Shown piece after piece: positions 44,063 through 52,680 of a stretch of 64,000 bases of DNA. This DNA comes from JACDER01 sp036394915 (lineage in GTDB: Bacteria; Actinomycetota; Thermoleophilia; Gaiellales; Gaiellaceae), in contig DASWEE010000122.1 in assembly GCA_036394915.1 (NCBI GenBank), positions 1-64,000 on the forward strand. The letters are read 5' to 3'. Position numbers and translations under genes: made by a program. Each line of letters starts with the position of its first letter. Positions within the stretch are counted from its first letter, which is position 1. The notes below the pieces were generated by a model that was given only the letters and a program-made list of their open reading frames with translations, was not told the DNA's origin and ran no database searches.

Positions 44063-45307
44063 TCAAGCGAGGGGCGCCAGGAGGCGCGCGGCCACGCTTT
44101 GCCACGACCAGCGCTCGACGGTCGCCTCTCGAGCAACGCGGCCGAGCTCGCGGCGCTGCTCTTCGGGCAGCGCGAGCAGCTCGCGCAGCTTGTCGGCGAG
44201 CTGGAGCGCGTCTCCGCTCGTGAAGCTCGCCAGGTGGCGGTGCCGCTCGGGGTAGGTCGCCTCGATCCCGGCCGCGATCTCCGCCAGGCCCGAGTGGCGG
44301 GCCACGAGCGGCGGGACGCCGGCCGCGGCCGCCTCGGCGGCGACCATCCCGAATGCCTCCGGGAAGATCGACGGAACCACCGACACGTCCGCGAGCGGCA
44401 GCAGGTGCACGAGATGGCGGTGCTCCAGCGCGCCGGTGAAGAGAGTGCCGGGCGGCGCCAGCGCCTCCAGCTCGTCTCGGTAGTCGCCGAAGCCGACGAT
44501 CACGGCACGCGCCTCGAGGCCGTGCAGGGCCTCGAGCAGGATGTGGACGCCCTTGTTGTAGAGGAGCTTCCCCACGAAGACGACGACGGGCCCCGGATCC
44601 GAGAAGAAGCGCTCGATCCGCTCGGCGTTGCCCTCGTCGGGTAGGCGGTCGTCCTGGTTGCCCGGGTTGGGCGGATCGCGGTGGACCTCCTCGACCAGCG
44701 CCGCCAGCGCCTGGTCGCGCGGCTTCGGGCCGAACTCGTCGACGTCAACCCCGGGCGAGACCTCGTGCACGCGCTCGACCGGGCCGACGATCTCCTCGAG
44801 CACGGACCTGATGTGGTCGGAGCCGACGAAGACGGCCGCCGCGCGCGGGAGCGTCTCCCGCGCCCAGAGGGCGAGCTCGGGGCTCTCCCGCATGGCGTAC
44901 TCGAGCTCGGAGCCGTGCGCCTTGACGGCGAAGCGGGCGCCGCTAGCCGCTCCCACGGGAGCGCCCATGAGGACGTGGTTCGTGAACACGAGGTCGGCGG
45001 GAAGATGCTCTCGAAGGGCGGCGGCGTTGGCCTCCACGTAGCGATCACGCTCGGCGAGCGTGAACTCCGTAAGCAGCCGCGCGCGCCGGCCCTCGTAACG
45101 GTCGAGGACGAACACGGGCAGGAGCTCGCCTGGAAGCTCGGGCCGCACGACCTGCACGCCGCCAAGGTCGAACCGCTCGGGTTGCGGCTCCTGGCAGAAG
45201 AGGACGACCTCGTGGCCCATCCGGCTCCATTCCCGAGTGAGCGCGCGCGTGTAGACGTTGGATCCGGAACCGCCGAGCAGGTACCCATGCCAGAGAAGAA
45301 TCCGCAC
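44063..45307 (-). CDS. Glycosyltransferase family 4
   Basis: 414 residues, GT-B fold: LLWHGYLLGGSGSNVYTRAL near the N-terminus, VVVFVGKLLYNKGVHILLEAL at the start of the C-terminal domain and the donor-site motif PEAFGMVAAEAAAAG (E-x7-E). Transfers a sugar from a nucleotide donor, probably to a glycolipid, trehalose-like or small-molecule acceptor. No glycan cluster lies nearby. Fifteen bases from the GCS2 ligase, same strand, so perhaps co-transcribed. Confidence 0.87.
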   Translation of the reverse strand: MRILLWHGYLLGGSGSNVYTRALTREWSRMGHEVVLFCQEPQPERFDLGGVQVVRPELPGELLPVFVLDRYEGRRARLLTEFTLAERDRYVEANAAALREHLPADLVFTNHVLMGAPVGAASGARFAVKAHGSELEYAMRESPELALWARETLPRAAAVFVGSDHIRSVLEEIVGPVERVHEVSPGVDVDEFGPKPRDQALAALVEEVHRDPPNPGNQDDRLPDEGNAERIERFFSDPGPVVVFVGKLLYNKGVHILLEALHGLEARAVIVGFGDYRDELEALAPPGTLFTGALEHRHLVHLLPLADVSVVPSIFPEAFGMVAAEAAAAGVPPLVARHSGLAEIAAGIEATYPERHRHLASFTSGDALQLADKLRELLALPEEQRRELGRVAREATVERWSWQSVAARLLAPLA

Positions 45308-45335
45308 CCGGCGGAGCTTAGGTTAGGCTGCCCGC

Positions 45336-45758
45336 GTGAAGGCACTCGGAGTCAGCTTGCTTGCGGCTGCGCTCGTAGCGACCACGGCTTCGGCCGCACA
45401 GCAGAGCTACACCACGTTCAAGACGCCCACGGGCAAGATCGTGTGTGGCGTGTTCATCGCCGGCAAGTACTCGGAGTCAATGCTGCGCTGCGACATCCTC
45501 ACGGGCCTGAAGCCGAAGGTGAAGCGCCCGAAAGGCTGCGACTTCGACTTCGGCTCGACGCTCGAGCTCCGCCCCACCGGCAGAGCGATCATCGGCTGCG
45601 TCAGCGACGCCGTCGGACAGGCCAAGAGGGTGCTCGGCTACGGCCAGACGTTCCGCAAGGGCCCATTCACGTGCCAGTCGGCGCGCGCCGGCCTGACCTG
45701 CAAGAACAAGAGCGGCCACGGCTTCTTCCTCAGCAAGCAGCGCTGGCGCCGGGTCTAA
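45336..45758 (+). CDS. Secreted DUF6636-type protein
   Basis: 140 residues with signal peptide (KALGVSLLAAALVATTASA). Six cysteines in the spacing of DUF6636: FKTPTGKIVCGVF, LRCDI, KGCDFDF, IGCVSDA, FTCQSA and LTCKNKSGHGFFLS. Likely three disulfides in an extracellular beta-rich domain. Function unknown. Divergent from the glycosyltransferase; its last four bases overlap the convergent cupin gene. Confidence 0.78.
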   Translation: MKALGVSLLAAALVATTASAAQQSYTTFKTPTGKIVCGVFIAGKYSESMLRCDILTGLKPKVKRPKGCDFDFGSTLELRPTGRAIIGCVSDAVGQAKRVLGYGQTFRKGPFTCQSARAGLTCKNKSGHGFFLSKQRWRRV

Positions 45759-46300
45759 GTCCAGGGAAGCGCGTCCCAGCTCGCCGGCCGTCCGGGCTCG
45801 TGGTGGCCGAACTTGGCGTATGCCTCGTCCGGCGACTCGGTGCCCGAGTCCGCGCTCGCGCCGTAGCGCCCGGCCAGCTCGGAGACGGGATAGAAGAGCT
45901 CCTCCTCCGGGCTCCGCGCACCCGTCATCAGGATCACACAGGGCCCGTCGCCTGCGCCCACGAAGACGTGCTCGACGCCGGGTGGCATGTGCACGAAGTC
46001 CCAGGCCTCGAGGCGCCTCTCCTCCTCGTTCACCAGCAGGATGCACTCGCCGGCCAACACGAGAAAGTCCTCCTGGAGCGACTCGCGGTGGTACAGGCAG
46101 TTCGGCCGCGCCGGCTCGAGCACGCGGATGTTGATCCCGAGCTGCGGGAACGGCGCCTCTCGCGACTCGAATCCGCACCGTGAGCCAAAGGCGCCGCGGT
46201 GGGTGTACCAGGCCGTGTCACGGACGTTGACGACGAACCAGCCGTCAGTCGCAGGTGCAAGCCCCGAACCGGTCTCCTCGAGGCGCGCCTCGTCCGGCAC
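45755..46300 (-). CDS. Cupin-domain protein
   Basis: 181 residues. Cupin motif 1 is YHRESLQEDFLVLAGECILLV (one His and a Glu are seen) and motif 2 is WDFVHMPPGVEHVFVGAG with the expected Pro and His. Probably an enzyme or sensor acting on a small organic acid or sugar; not assignable further. The GTG shares a base with the rex stop (TAGTG), so it is co-translated with the redox repressor. Confidence 0.8.
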   Translation of the reverse strand: MPDEARLEETGSGLAPATDGWFVVNVRDTAWYTHRGAFGSRCGFESREAPFPQLGINIRVLEPARPNCLYHRESLQEDFLVLAGECILLVNEEERRLEAWDFVHMPPGVEHVFVGAGDGPCVILMTGARSPEEELFYPVSELAGRYGASADSGTESPDEAYAKFGHHEPGRPASWDALPWT

Positions 46301-46950
46301 TACGTCAAGTGGAAATAGAGGGCGTAGAGGAGCTCGACGGCCGGGTTCGAGGTGTGCACGGCCACGTCCTGGGGAACGTCGAGCAGCGCCTCGGAGTAGT
46401 TGAACAGGATCTTCACCCCGGCGCCGACGAGATCGTTGGCCGCCCGCTGCGCGCTCTCGGGCGGTACGGCGAGCACGCCGACGATGATGTTCTTCTCGCG
46501 CACGAGCTCCCGCAGCTGCCCGTAGTCGCTGACGACGGTGCCGTCGACCGTCCGGCCGACCTTGTCGGGATCGGTGTCGAAGACCGCCGCGATGTTGATC
46601 CCGTGCTCGGCGAAGATCGTCGAACTCGCGATCGCCTGGCCCAGTCTGCCGGCGCCGACGAGCGCGATGTTGTGCTGGCCCTGGGTGCGGAGGATCTTGC
46701 GGATCTCGTTGAGGAGGGCCTCGGTGTTGTAGCCGACGCCCCGCTTGCCGAACTTGCCGAACGCCGACAGGTCGCGCCGGATCTGCGTCGCGTTGATGTT
46801 CGTGTAGTCGGAGATCTCCTGGGAGGAGATCCGGTCCTTCCCCATCTTCCGCGCCTGGGTCAGCACCTGCAGGTACCTGCTCAGCCGCGCGGCGACGCCG
46901 ACGGTCAGCCTGTCCGCCGCTCCGGTTCCCTGTGTCGCTGCTTGTGACAA
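46300..46950 (-). CDS. rex: Redox-sensing transcriptional repressor Rex
   Basis: 216 residues: winged helix (ARLSRYLQVL ... SSQEISDYTNINATQIRRDLS, split over the recognition helix), then NAD(H)-binding Rossmann domain IALVGAGRLGQAIASS and domain-swapped C-terminal helix NPAVELLYALYFH. Rex represses respiratory and fermentation genes until NADH rises. No ATG or GTG is available in frame upstream before a stop, so TTG 46950 is the likely start. It lies inside a palindrome resembling a Rex operator. Confidence 0.95.
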   Translation of the reverse strand: MSQAATQGTGAADRLTVGVAARLSRYLQVLTQARKMGKDRISSQEISDYTNINATQIRRDLSAFGKFGKRGVGYNTEALLNEIRKILRTQGQHNIALVGAGRLGQAIASSTIFAEHGINIAAVFDTDPDKVGRTVDGTVVSDYGQLRELVREKNIIVGVLAVPPESAQRAANDLVGAGVKILFNYSEALLDVPQDVAVHTSNPAVELLYALYFHLT

Positions 46951-46957
46951 GTCACAA
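46942..46957. promoter_or_regulatory. Rex-operator-like palindrome over the rex start codon
   Basis: TTGTGACAAGTCACAA carries the TTGTGA and TCACAA half-sites of Rex operators, seven-base arms on each side of a two-base centre. The spacing between half-sites is four rather than the usual six. It covers the TTG start of rex, so binding would block initiation directly, consistent with autoregulation. Inference from pattern only. Confidence 0.5.
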
Positions 46958-47054
46958 CAATTCTGCCAGGGCCGATGGTTCCGTGCGCCGATCGGTTACA
47001 AACGTGCCGCTCAGCGAGGAGTTTGTGCGCGCTTCTCGGCCTTCCCGAGAAGCG

Positions 47055-47297
47055 CTAGAGGCCTGCAAGCTTTCGGCGGAAGGGCTCCGGTTGCACGTAA
47101 TAGGTGAACGCCGGTTGGCCGTTGATCTCGACGACTGGAATCGATTCTCGATACCGAGCTTCCAACTCCGGGTCGAGGCCGATGTCGACTTCCTCGAGCT
47201 CGAACTCCAGCTCATCTCGAAGCTCCATCAGCTTCGCCCGGGCACGCTCACACAGGTGGCAACCTTCCGCCTTGTAGAGGACGACTACCGCAGCCAA
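47055..47297 (-). CDS. Glutaredoxin-like thiol protein
   Basis: 80 residues, thioredoxin fold: VVVLYKAEGCHLCERARAKL with the CHLC redox pair, and SIPVVEINGQPAFTYYV with the cis-Pro loop. Belongs to the short DUF836/NrdH-like group. Only a TTG start (47297) is available. Located between glutamate dehydrogenase and rex on the same strand, in line with a redox theme. Confidence 0.82.
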   Translation of the reverse strand: MAAVVVLYKAEGCHLCERARAKLMELRDELEFELEEVDIGLDPELEARYRESIPVVEINGQPAFTYYVQPEPFRRKLAGL

Positions 47298-47345
47298 CCG
47301 CGCACCGCTAGAGATTCCCGGCGAAGTTCGGGAATCTCGTGCCCA

Positions 47346-48620
47346 TCAGGGGTAGAGGCCCCGCGTAGTCGTCGCTTCCGCCACTCGCTGGACGGCGAGA
47401 CCGTAGGCGGCGAGCCGCATCGTCGTGCCCTTCTCCTGTTGGGTCTCCCAGGTCTCGTTGAAGGCGCGCGTGGTGATGTCGTTCAGCTTCGCGTTCACCT
47501 CGGCCTCCTTCCAGAAGTACTCCTGGAGGCCCTGGACCCATTCGAAGTAGGAGACGACCACACCACCCGCGTTCGCCAGCACGTCCGGCAGGACGAGCAC
47601 GCCCCGATCCTCGAGGATCTCGTCGGCGTCGGGTGTCACCGGGCCGTTCGCGCCCTCGCAGATCATCTTCGCGCGCACCTTGTCTGCGTTGTCGGCGGTG
47701 ATCACCTGCTCGAGCGCGCAGGGAGCGAGCAGATCGCACTCGACGAGTAGCAGCTCGTCGTTCGTGATCGCCTCGGCGCCCTTCAGCCCTTCGAGCCTGC
47801 CGGTCTCCCGCTTGTGCGCGATCGCCGCCTGCACGTCGATCCCGTTCAGGTTGTACAAGCCGCCGCCCGAATCGGAGATGGCCACGACCTTCGCGCCGTC
47901 CTCGGCGAGAAACCTCGCCAGGTGGCTGCCGACGTTGCCGAACCCCTGGACGGCCGCGGTCATCCCGTCGAGCCTCGCCTCCCTCCGGAGGATGGCCTGG
48001 CGAATGCAGTAGAGCGCGCCGCGGGCCGTCGCTTCCTCGCGCCCGAGCGAGCCGCCGATCATGATCGGCTTGCCGGTCACGACTCCCAGCACCGAGTGGC
48101 CCTTGTTCATCGAATAGGTGTCGAAGATCCAGGCCATCACGCTCGCGTCGGTGCCGACGTCGGGGGCCGGGATGTCCTTCTCGGGACCGATCTCGTTGAT
48201 GATCTCGCTGGTGAACCGGCGCGTCATGCGCTCGAGTTCGAAGCGCGAAAGCTCCTTCGGGTTGCAGACGACGCCGCCCTTGGCGCCGCCGAACGGAATC
48301 CCCATCAGCGCGCACTTCCACGTCATCCACATCGCCAGCGACTTGACCTCGTCGAGGGTGACGTCCGGGTGGTAGCGGATCCCGCCCTTCGACGGACCGC
48401 GAGCGATGTTGTGGGTGACGCGGTACCCCTGGAAGACCTCGACCGACTCGTCGTCCATCCGCGTCGGGATCGAGACGGCGAGTGCCTTCTTGCACTGGCC
48501 CAGGACTTTGACGAGATCGGCGGAGATGCCGAAGACGTCGGCGACGAGCTGGAGCTGGCGTTGTGCGAGCTCGAACGGGTTCTCGCGGAGGTGTGAAGGA
48601 GGAGCTTCGACTGTCGTCAC
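47346..48620 (-). CDS. Glutamate dehydrogenase (Glu/Leu/Phe/Val family)
   Basis: 424 residues from GTG 48620, with AAAGGGG upstream; a longer open frame exists but lacks homology. Hallmarks: GPSKGGIRYHPDVTLDEVKS, GGAKGGVVCNPK with catalytic Lys, PAPDVGTDASVMAW with catalytic Asp, and dinucleotide fold AAVQGFGNVGSHLA. Hexameric oxidative deaminase linking glutamate and 2-oxoglutarate. Ends with VAEATTTRGLYP. Confidence 0.93.
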   Translation of the reverse strand: MTTVEAPPSHLRENPFELAQRQLQLVADVFGISADLVKVLGQCKKALAVSIPTRMDDESVEVFQGYRVTHNIARGPSKGGIRYHPDVTLDEVKSLAMWMTWKCALMGIPFGGAKGGVVCNPKELSRFELERMTRRFTSEIINEIGPEKDIPAPDVGTDASVMAWIFDTYSMNKGHSVLGVVTGKPIMIGGSLGREEATARGALYCIRQAILRREARLDGMTAAVQGFGNVGSHLARFLAEDGAKVVAISDSGGGLYNLNGIDVQAAIAHKRETGRLEGLKGAEAITNDELLLVECDLLAPCALEQVITADNADKVRAKMICEGANGPVTPDADEILEDRGVLVLPDVLANAGGVVVSYFEWVQGLQEYFWKEAEVNAKLNDITTRAFNETWETQQEKGTTMRLAAYGLAVQRVAEATTTRGLYP

Positions 48621-48672
48621 GTTGGGACCCCTTTTTCGCTGGAAATCGAGGGTGAGTATATGCCCGAGGCGG

Positions 48673-51276
48673 TTACTTCCTGATCCTGAAGTCGACCACT
48701 TTCCGGCTCGCGGGCCCGGGAACCGTCGGGTACGCGCGCACGACGAGGTGATAGCGGCCGGGACTGAGGATCTCACCCGTGGGGGCTCGGCCGGTGAGCT
48801 GGAAGTCGAATCGGCCGGGCAGCTGGTCCCTGAGCTCGGTCAGCAAGCCGAGCCGCTTGCCTTTCTTCGTCCAGAGCGCGATCTCGAGTCGTCCGACCGG
48901 CTCGAGCTCGGGCCTGGAGCCCTTCCGGATCACCCGCCCGGCGAAGACGGTCAGCACCGTCGACGTCTCGGAAGGGTTGAAGGCGGCCGGGGAGAGGGCA
49001 ACGCGGCGGAGCAGTCCGCCCCGGGGACCGGGGGCGGCAACCCAGGGGACGCGGACCGGCATGCCGCTCGAGGGCGTGATCGTGATCGCGCCCTCGAGAG
49101 CGCGCGGAATCCGGCCGGCGGTCCTGACAACCACCTTCACGCCGGCGTTCCCGTTTGCGCGAAGCACCAGCCGCCTCGGGGAGAAAGTCAGTGAGAACAC
49201 CTCGCCGCCGACCGCCCCTTCCAGCCTGATTCGAAGTGGTCGGCTCGACACGTTGTGGAGAACGATCGTCCGCACGACCCGGCGGGGCTTCGACCCGACC
49301 GGTGGGAGCGCGAGCGTCGAGGGCCGGACGGAGACCTCGCCGCCGGCGGCGGCCCCGAGGTTGACGAGGCCGGCTCCTTGCGCCTCGAGCGAGTCGCCGG
49401 CCAGCGGGCGCGCCGTCCCGGTCAGGAGCCCCATCAGGTCCGACGCCGAGAGCGACGGCCGAGCCTGCGCGAGCAGGGCCGCGGCGCCCGCGATCCCGGC
49501 GGCGGCGACGCTCGTGCCGTTGACGGTGCCGAACCGTCCGGTGCCGTCCTCGTTCGTGCCGGGCTCAGCGGTCGGGATCGTCACACCCGGGCCGGCGAGG
49601 TCGGGCTTCACCCGTCCGTCGTAGGCGAGCCCGTGCGACGAGAAGTCTGCGATCCGGAGACCCGCCGCATTCAGCGCCGCGCGCGGCTTCCCGATGCTGA
49701 CAGTCACGTTCTTCCCCGAGCCCATCGACGCGAGCAGCGCCTTCGCCGCCTTCTCGGGGAAGGCGACGACCGGCACGACGACGTTCTCGTCGAGGCCGAG
49801 GGCGCCGGCGGGCAGGCCGTTTCCGTAGACGAGGATCGCGTAGGCGCCTGCTCGGGCGGCGTTCTCGACCGCGACCTCGGGCGAGCTTCCCGCGGGAACG
49901 AGTGCGGCACGGCCGGCGACGATGCTGTCACCGGTCGCGTCGAAGAAGTCGGACAGGCGTGACGGCGCCGGCGTGCCGGGCGGGGATCCCTTCGGGGCGG
50001 CTCCGGTACGGGGCGCGGCGACGGCGAGGTCGAGCGGATTGTCGGGAGCGAAGGCGCCCGCGAGCGGAAGCGCGCGAGAGAGCTGGATGTCGAGCCCGAC
50101 GCGGATCGCCACCCGAACCTGCCCGGTCTCCCGGCGCAGGTCGGCCGCCCCGACGGTGAGCGCGCTCCCGGCGCCTCCCGGGCCCGAGATCGTCCCGTAG
50201 ACCGGGCCCGCCGGCAGGTCGTTTCCGGCCGGCGCGACCACGAGCGTGTCGAGCGCGAGCGCACCGTCGACCGCCCGGGCCTCGGGCGCATCGGCGAACG
50301 AGATGTACGGCTCGGCCAGTCCGATCAGCGCGATCCGGGCGGCGTCGTGGGCGTCGCCGTCACGGTTGGGGTCGCAGGCCACCTCCAGCCCGGCGATTAG
50401 CTGGTCGCTCCGCCCGTAGACCGCCCAGCCCCCTGCGTCGTCACGTTGCCAGCCGGCGACGCGAATCGGGTAGACGGTGGCCCTGGGGGCGATTCCGCGC
50501 AGGCCGTAGTCGTTGCCGCCGCCCCCGACGAGCACGCCGGCCATCTCGGTCCCGTGGCGCTCGAGGTCGGTCGGCGCGGCCGGATTCGCCTGGGCAGCCG
50601 CCGGCCCTGCTCCGCTGACGATGTCCCTGCCCGGCTCAACACGGCCCTGGAGGTACGGATGAAGCCGGTCGACGCCGGTGTCCAGCAACGCGACCGTGAC
50701 GCCACGGCCGTCGAATCCGCGCAGGGCAAGACCGGGTGGGTGGGCGGCCGCCCCAGCGGTCCGCATCGCCCTGCGCACGAGCGACGGCGACAGCGTCGCC
50801 GGGTACCCGACCCGGACGGGATAGACGCCACGGACCTCGGGCGCGTGCTGGAGCAGGGCGATCGCCTGAGGGTCGAGCGCAGCCGAGAAGCCGTTGAGCA
50901 CGCGCGTGTAGCTGAACTCGACTTGAATCTGGATGCCTCGCTGCCCGAGCCGCGACAGCAGGCCCTTTTGGGCTTCCGAGGCCTGCTGCGTCCAGCGCCG
51001 CTCCTGGTCCTCGCTCGCGCTACCCCCTGCGGCAGCGACCCGGGCGGCGAGTGACGGGGCCCTCAGGACGACGAGGCTCCACCGGTTCACGGTCACCTTC
51101 TGCCGACCCTCGCCGACGAGGCCGATCCAGGTCGCGGCGGCGGCCGAGGCGGGCTCGGTCTTCAGCCCGTCCCTGTGACCGGCGGCGAAGAGCAGGAGGA
51201 GAGTTGCCGCCAGAGCAACGATCGCAAGGGCGCCGATCTGAGACGGCTCACGCAGCCTCCCGCGAGGCGTAAGCAT
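48673..51276 (-). CDS. Membrane-anchored or secreted S8 subtilase with PA-like insert
   Basis: About 867 residues from ATG 51276, overlapping the tsaD stop by 29 bases. An N-terminal hydrophobic segment (IGALAIVALAATLLLLFAAG) is followed by a propeptide-like region, then the catalytic triad Asp199 (VALLDTGVDRLHP), His241 (LERHGTEMAG) and Ser589 (NGTSVAAAGIAG), oxyanion Asn352, and a PA-like insert around 415-530. The C-terminal ~200 residues are Fn3/CARDB-like. Exported protease of unknown substrate, linked at translation to the t6A genes. Confidence 0.88.
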   Translation of the reverse strand: MLTPRGRLREPSQIGALAIVALAATLLLLFAAGHRDGLKTEPASAAAATWIGLVGEGRQKVTVNRWSLVVLRAPSLAARVAAAGGSASEDQERRWTQQASEAQKGLLSRLGQRGIQIQVEFSYTRVLNGFSAALDPQAIALLQHAPEVRGVYPVRVGYPATLSPSLVRRAMRTAGAAAHPPGLALRGFDGRGVTVALLDTGVDRLHPYLQGRVEPGRDIVSGAGPAAAQANPAAPTDLERHGTEMAGVLVGGGGNDYGLRGIAPRATVYPIRVAGWQRDDAGGWAVYGRSDQLIAGLEVACDPNRDGDAHDAARIALIGLAEPYISFADAPEARAVDGALALDTLVVAPAGNDLPAGPVYGTISGPGGAGSALTVGAADLRRETGQVRVAIRVGLDIQLSRALPLAGAFAPDNPLDLAVAAPRTGAAPKGSPPGTPAPSRLSDFFDATGDSIVAGRAALVPAGSSPEVAVENAARAGAYAILVYGNGLPAGALGLDENVVVPVVAFPEKAAKALLASMGSGKNVTVSIGKPRAALNAAGLRIADFSSHGLAYDGRVKPDLAGPGVTIPTAEPGTNEDGTGRFGTVNGTSVAAAGIAGAAALLAQARPSLSASDLMGLLTGTARPLAGDSLEAQGAGLVNLGAAAGGEVSVRPSTLALPPVGSKPRRVVRTIVLHNVSSRPLRIRLEGAVGGEVFSLTFSPRRLVLRANGNAGVKVVVRTAGRIPRALEGAITITPSSGMPVRVPWVAAPGPRGGLLRRVALSPAAFNPSETSTVLTVFAGRVIRKGSRPELEPVGRLEIALWTKKGKRLGLLTELRDQLPGRFDFQLTGRAPTGEILSPGRYHLVVRAYPTVPGPASRKVVDFRIRK

Positions 51277-52216
51277 CGAGCGCAAGGTAGCCAGGATAGG
51301 GGACGGCCGGGGCGTATCGGGCGGCCGAGGCGATCATCGCGGCGTTGTCGCCGCAGAGCTCGAGCGGCGCGAAGGCGGCCCCGTCGAGCGAGGCCCGCAG
51401 CTCCGAGTTCGCGGCCACACCTCCGACGACGGCGACCTTCTCCGCCCCGGTGCGCTCGGCCGCCTCGAGGGTCCGCTCGACGAGCGCCCGGACGACGGCC
51501 CGCTGGTACGAGGCCGCGAGGTCGGCCTTTCGCTCTTCCAGCTCGTCTCCGAGGTCGCGAACGGCGTACAGGAGGGCCGTCTTGACGCCGGAGAAGGAGA
51601 AGTCGAGGCCGGGGACGCGGGCGACCGGGAAGGAGAAGGCGGCAGGGTCGCCGCCGGCCGCGAGCCGGTCGAGCGCCGCCCCTCCCGGGTAGCCGAGACC
51701 GAGCAGCCGTGCGCCCTTGTCGAAGGCCTCGCCGGCTGCGTCGTCGATCGTCCCGCCCAGCACCTCGAAGCCGGAGTGGTCGCGGACGTCGAGCAGCAAG
51801 GTGTGCCCTCCGCTTGCGAGCAGGCACAGAAACGGTGGGTCAAGCGGATTGGGCGGGAGGTAGAGCGAGGCCACGTGCCCCTGGAGGTGGTCGACCGGAA
51901 CGAGCGGGAGGCGCCTCGCCCACGCGAGCGCTTTGGCTGCGCTGAGCCCGACGAGGAGCGCTCCGACAAGCCCCGGTCCGCGCGTGACCGCGACCTGCTC
52001 CACGTCCTCGAGCGTCGCCCTCGCCTGGCCGAGGGTCTCGCGCAAGACCGGCAGGACGAGCTCGAGGTGACGGCGCGAGGCGATCTCGGGCACGACTCCG
52101 CCGAAGCGCGCGTGGAGATCGGCCTGGGAGGAGACGACGCTGGAGAGGATTAGTCCTTCGCCGGTGACGAGCGCGGCCGCAGTCTCGTCACAGGAGGTTT
52201 CTAGCGCCAGGATCAA
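51248..52216 (-). CDS. tsaD: tRNA N6-threonylcarbamoyladenosine transferase subunit TsaD
   Basis: 322 residues from TTG 52216: LILALETSCDETAAALV, the two metal-binding histidines in EIASRRHLELVLP with the later SGGHTLLL, and DDAAGEAFDKGARLLGLGYPG are diagnostic. With TsaB and TsaE it transfers threonylcarbamoyl to A37 of ANN-decoding tRNAs. The start overlaps the rimI stop. Confidence 0.96.
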   Translation of the reverse strand: MILALETSCDETAAALVTGEGLILSSVVSSQADLHARFGGVVPEIASRRHLELVLPVLRETLGQARATLEDVEQVAVTRGPGLVGALLVGLSAAKALAWARRLPLVPVDHLQGHVASLYLPPNPLDPPFLCLLASGGHTLLLDVRDHSGFEVLGGTIDDAAGEAFDKGARLLGLGYPGGAALDRLAAGGDPAAFSFPVARVPGLDFSFSGVKTALLYAVRDLGDELEERKADLAASYQRAVVRALVERTLEAAERTGAEKVAVVGGVAANSELRASLDGAAFAPLELCGDNAAMIASAARYAPAVPYPGYLALDAYASREAA

Positions 52217-52680
52217 GAAGCGACCCGATCCCCAACCGGGTCTTTCCACATGATCAGAGCGTCCTCGCGATTGTCGGTGTAGTAGCCGCGCCGCACACCG
52301 CGCCCCCGGAAGCCGAGGCGCTCGTAGAGCTTGATCGCGCCCTTGTTCGAGATCCGCACCTCGAGCGTGTACCCGCGGCGGTCGTCCCCCGCGGTGATGT
52401 CGAACAGCTGCTCCAGCATCAGCGTCGCGATCCCACGGCGCTGGTAGCGTGGCTCGACGGCGATGTTCATCACGTGCCAGGCGTCGACGTAGCGGGCGAT
52501 GATCAGGTATCCGATCAGGACGCCCGTCTCCTCGTCGAAGGCTCCGAGGCAGATCGACGATTGCTTGGCCAGCTCGCTGGCGAACATCGAACGCGACCAC
52601 GGCGTCGGGTACGAACGCCGCTCGATCTCCTCGATCGCGCCGAGGTCGCCGAGCTTGAGCCGGCGGAAGAGGATCGTCAT
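52213..52680 (-). CDS. rimI: Ribosomal protein bS18 alanine N-acetyltransferase
   Basis: 155 residues from ATG 52680 (ATGA overlap with tsaB). PTPWSRSMFASEL is the RimI substrate loop, VEPRYQRRGIATLMLEQL the acetyl-CoA site, and VRISNKGAIKLYERLGFRG the end of the GNAT fold. Located between tsaB and tsaD as in most bacteria. Confidence 0.93.
   Translation of the reverse strand: MTILFRRLKLGDLGAIEEIERRSYPTPWSRSMFASELAKQSSICLGAFDEETGVLIGYLIIARYVDAWHVMNIAVEPRYQRRGIATLMLEQLFDITAGDDRRGYTLEVRISNKGAIKLYERLGFRGRGVRRGYYTDNREDALIMWKDPVGDRVAS

Noticed and set aside
48621..48776. Longer N-terminus for glutamate dehydrogenase
   Set aside because: Residues before the GTG at 48620 lack similarity to the family, and the AAAGGGG ribosome site fits the shorter form.
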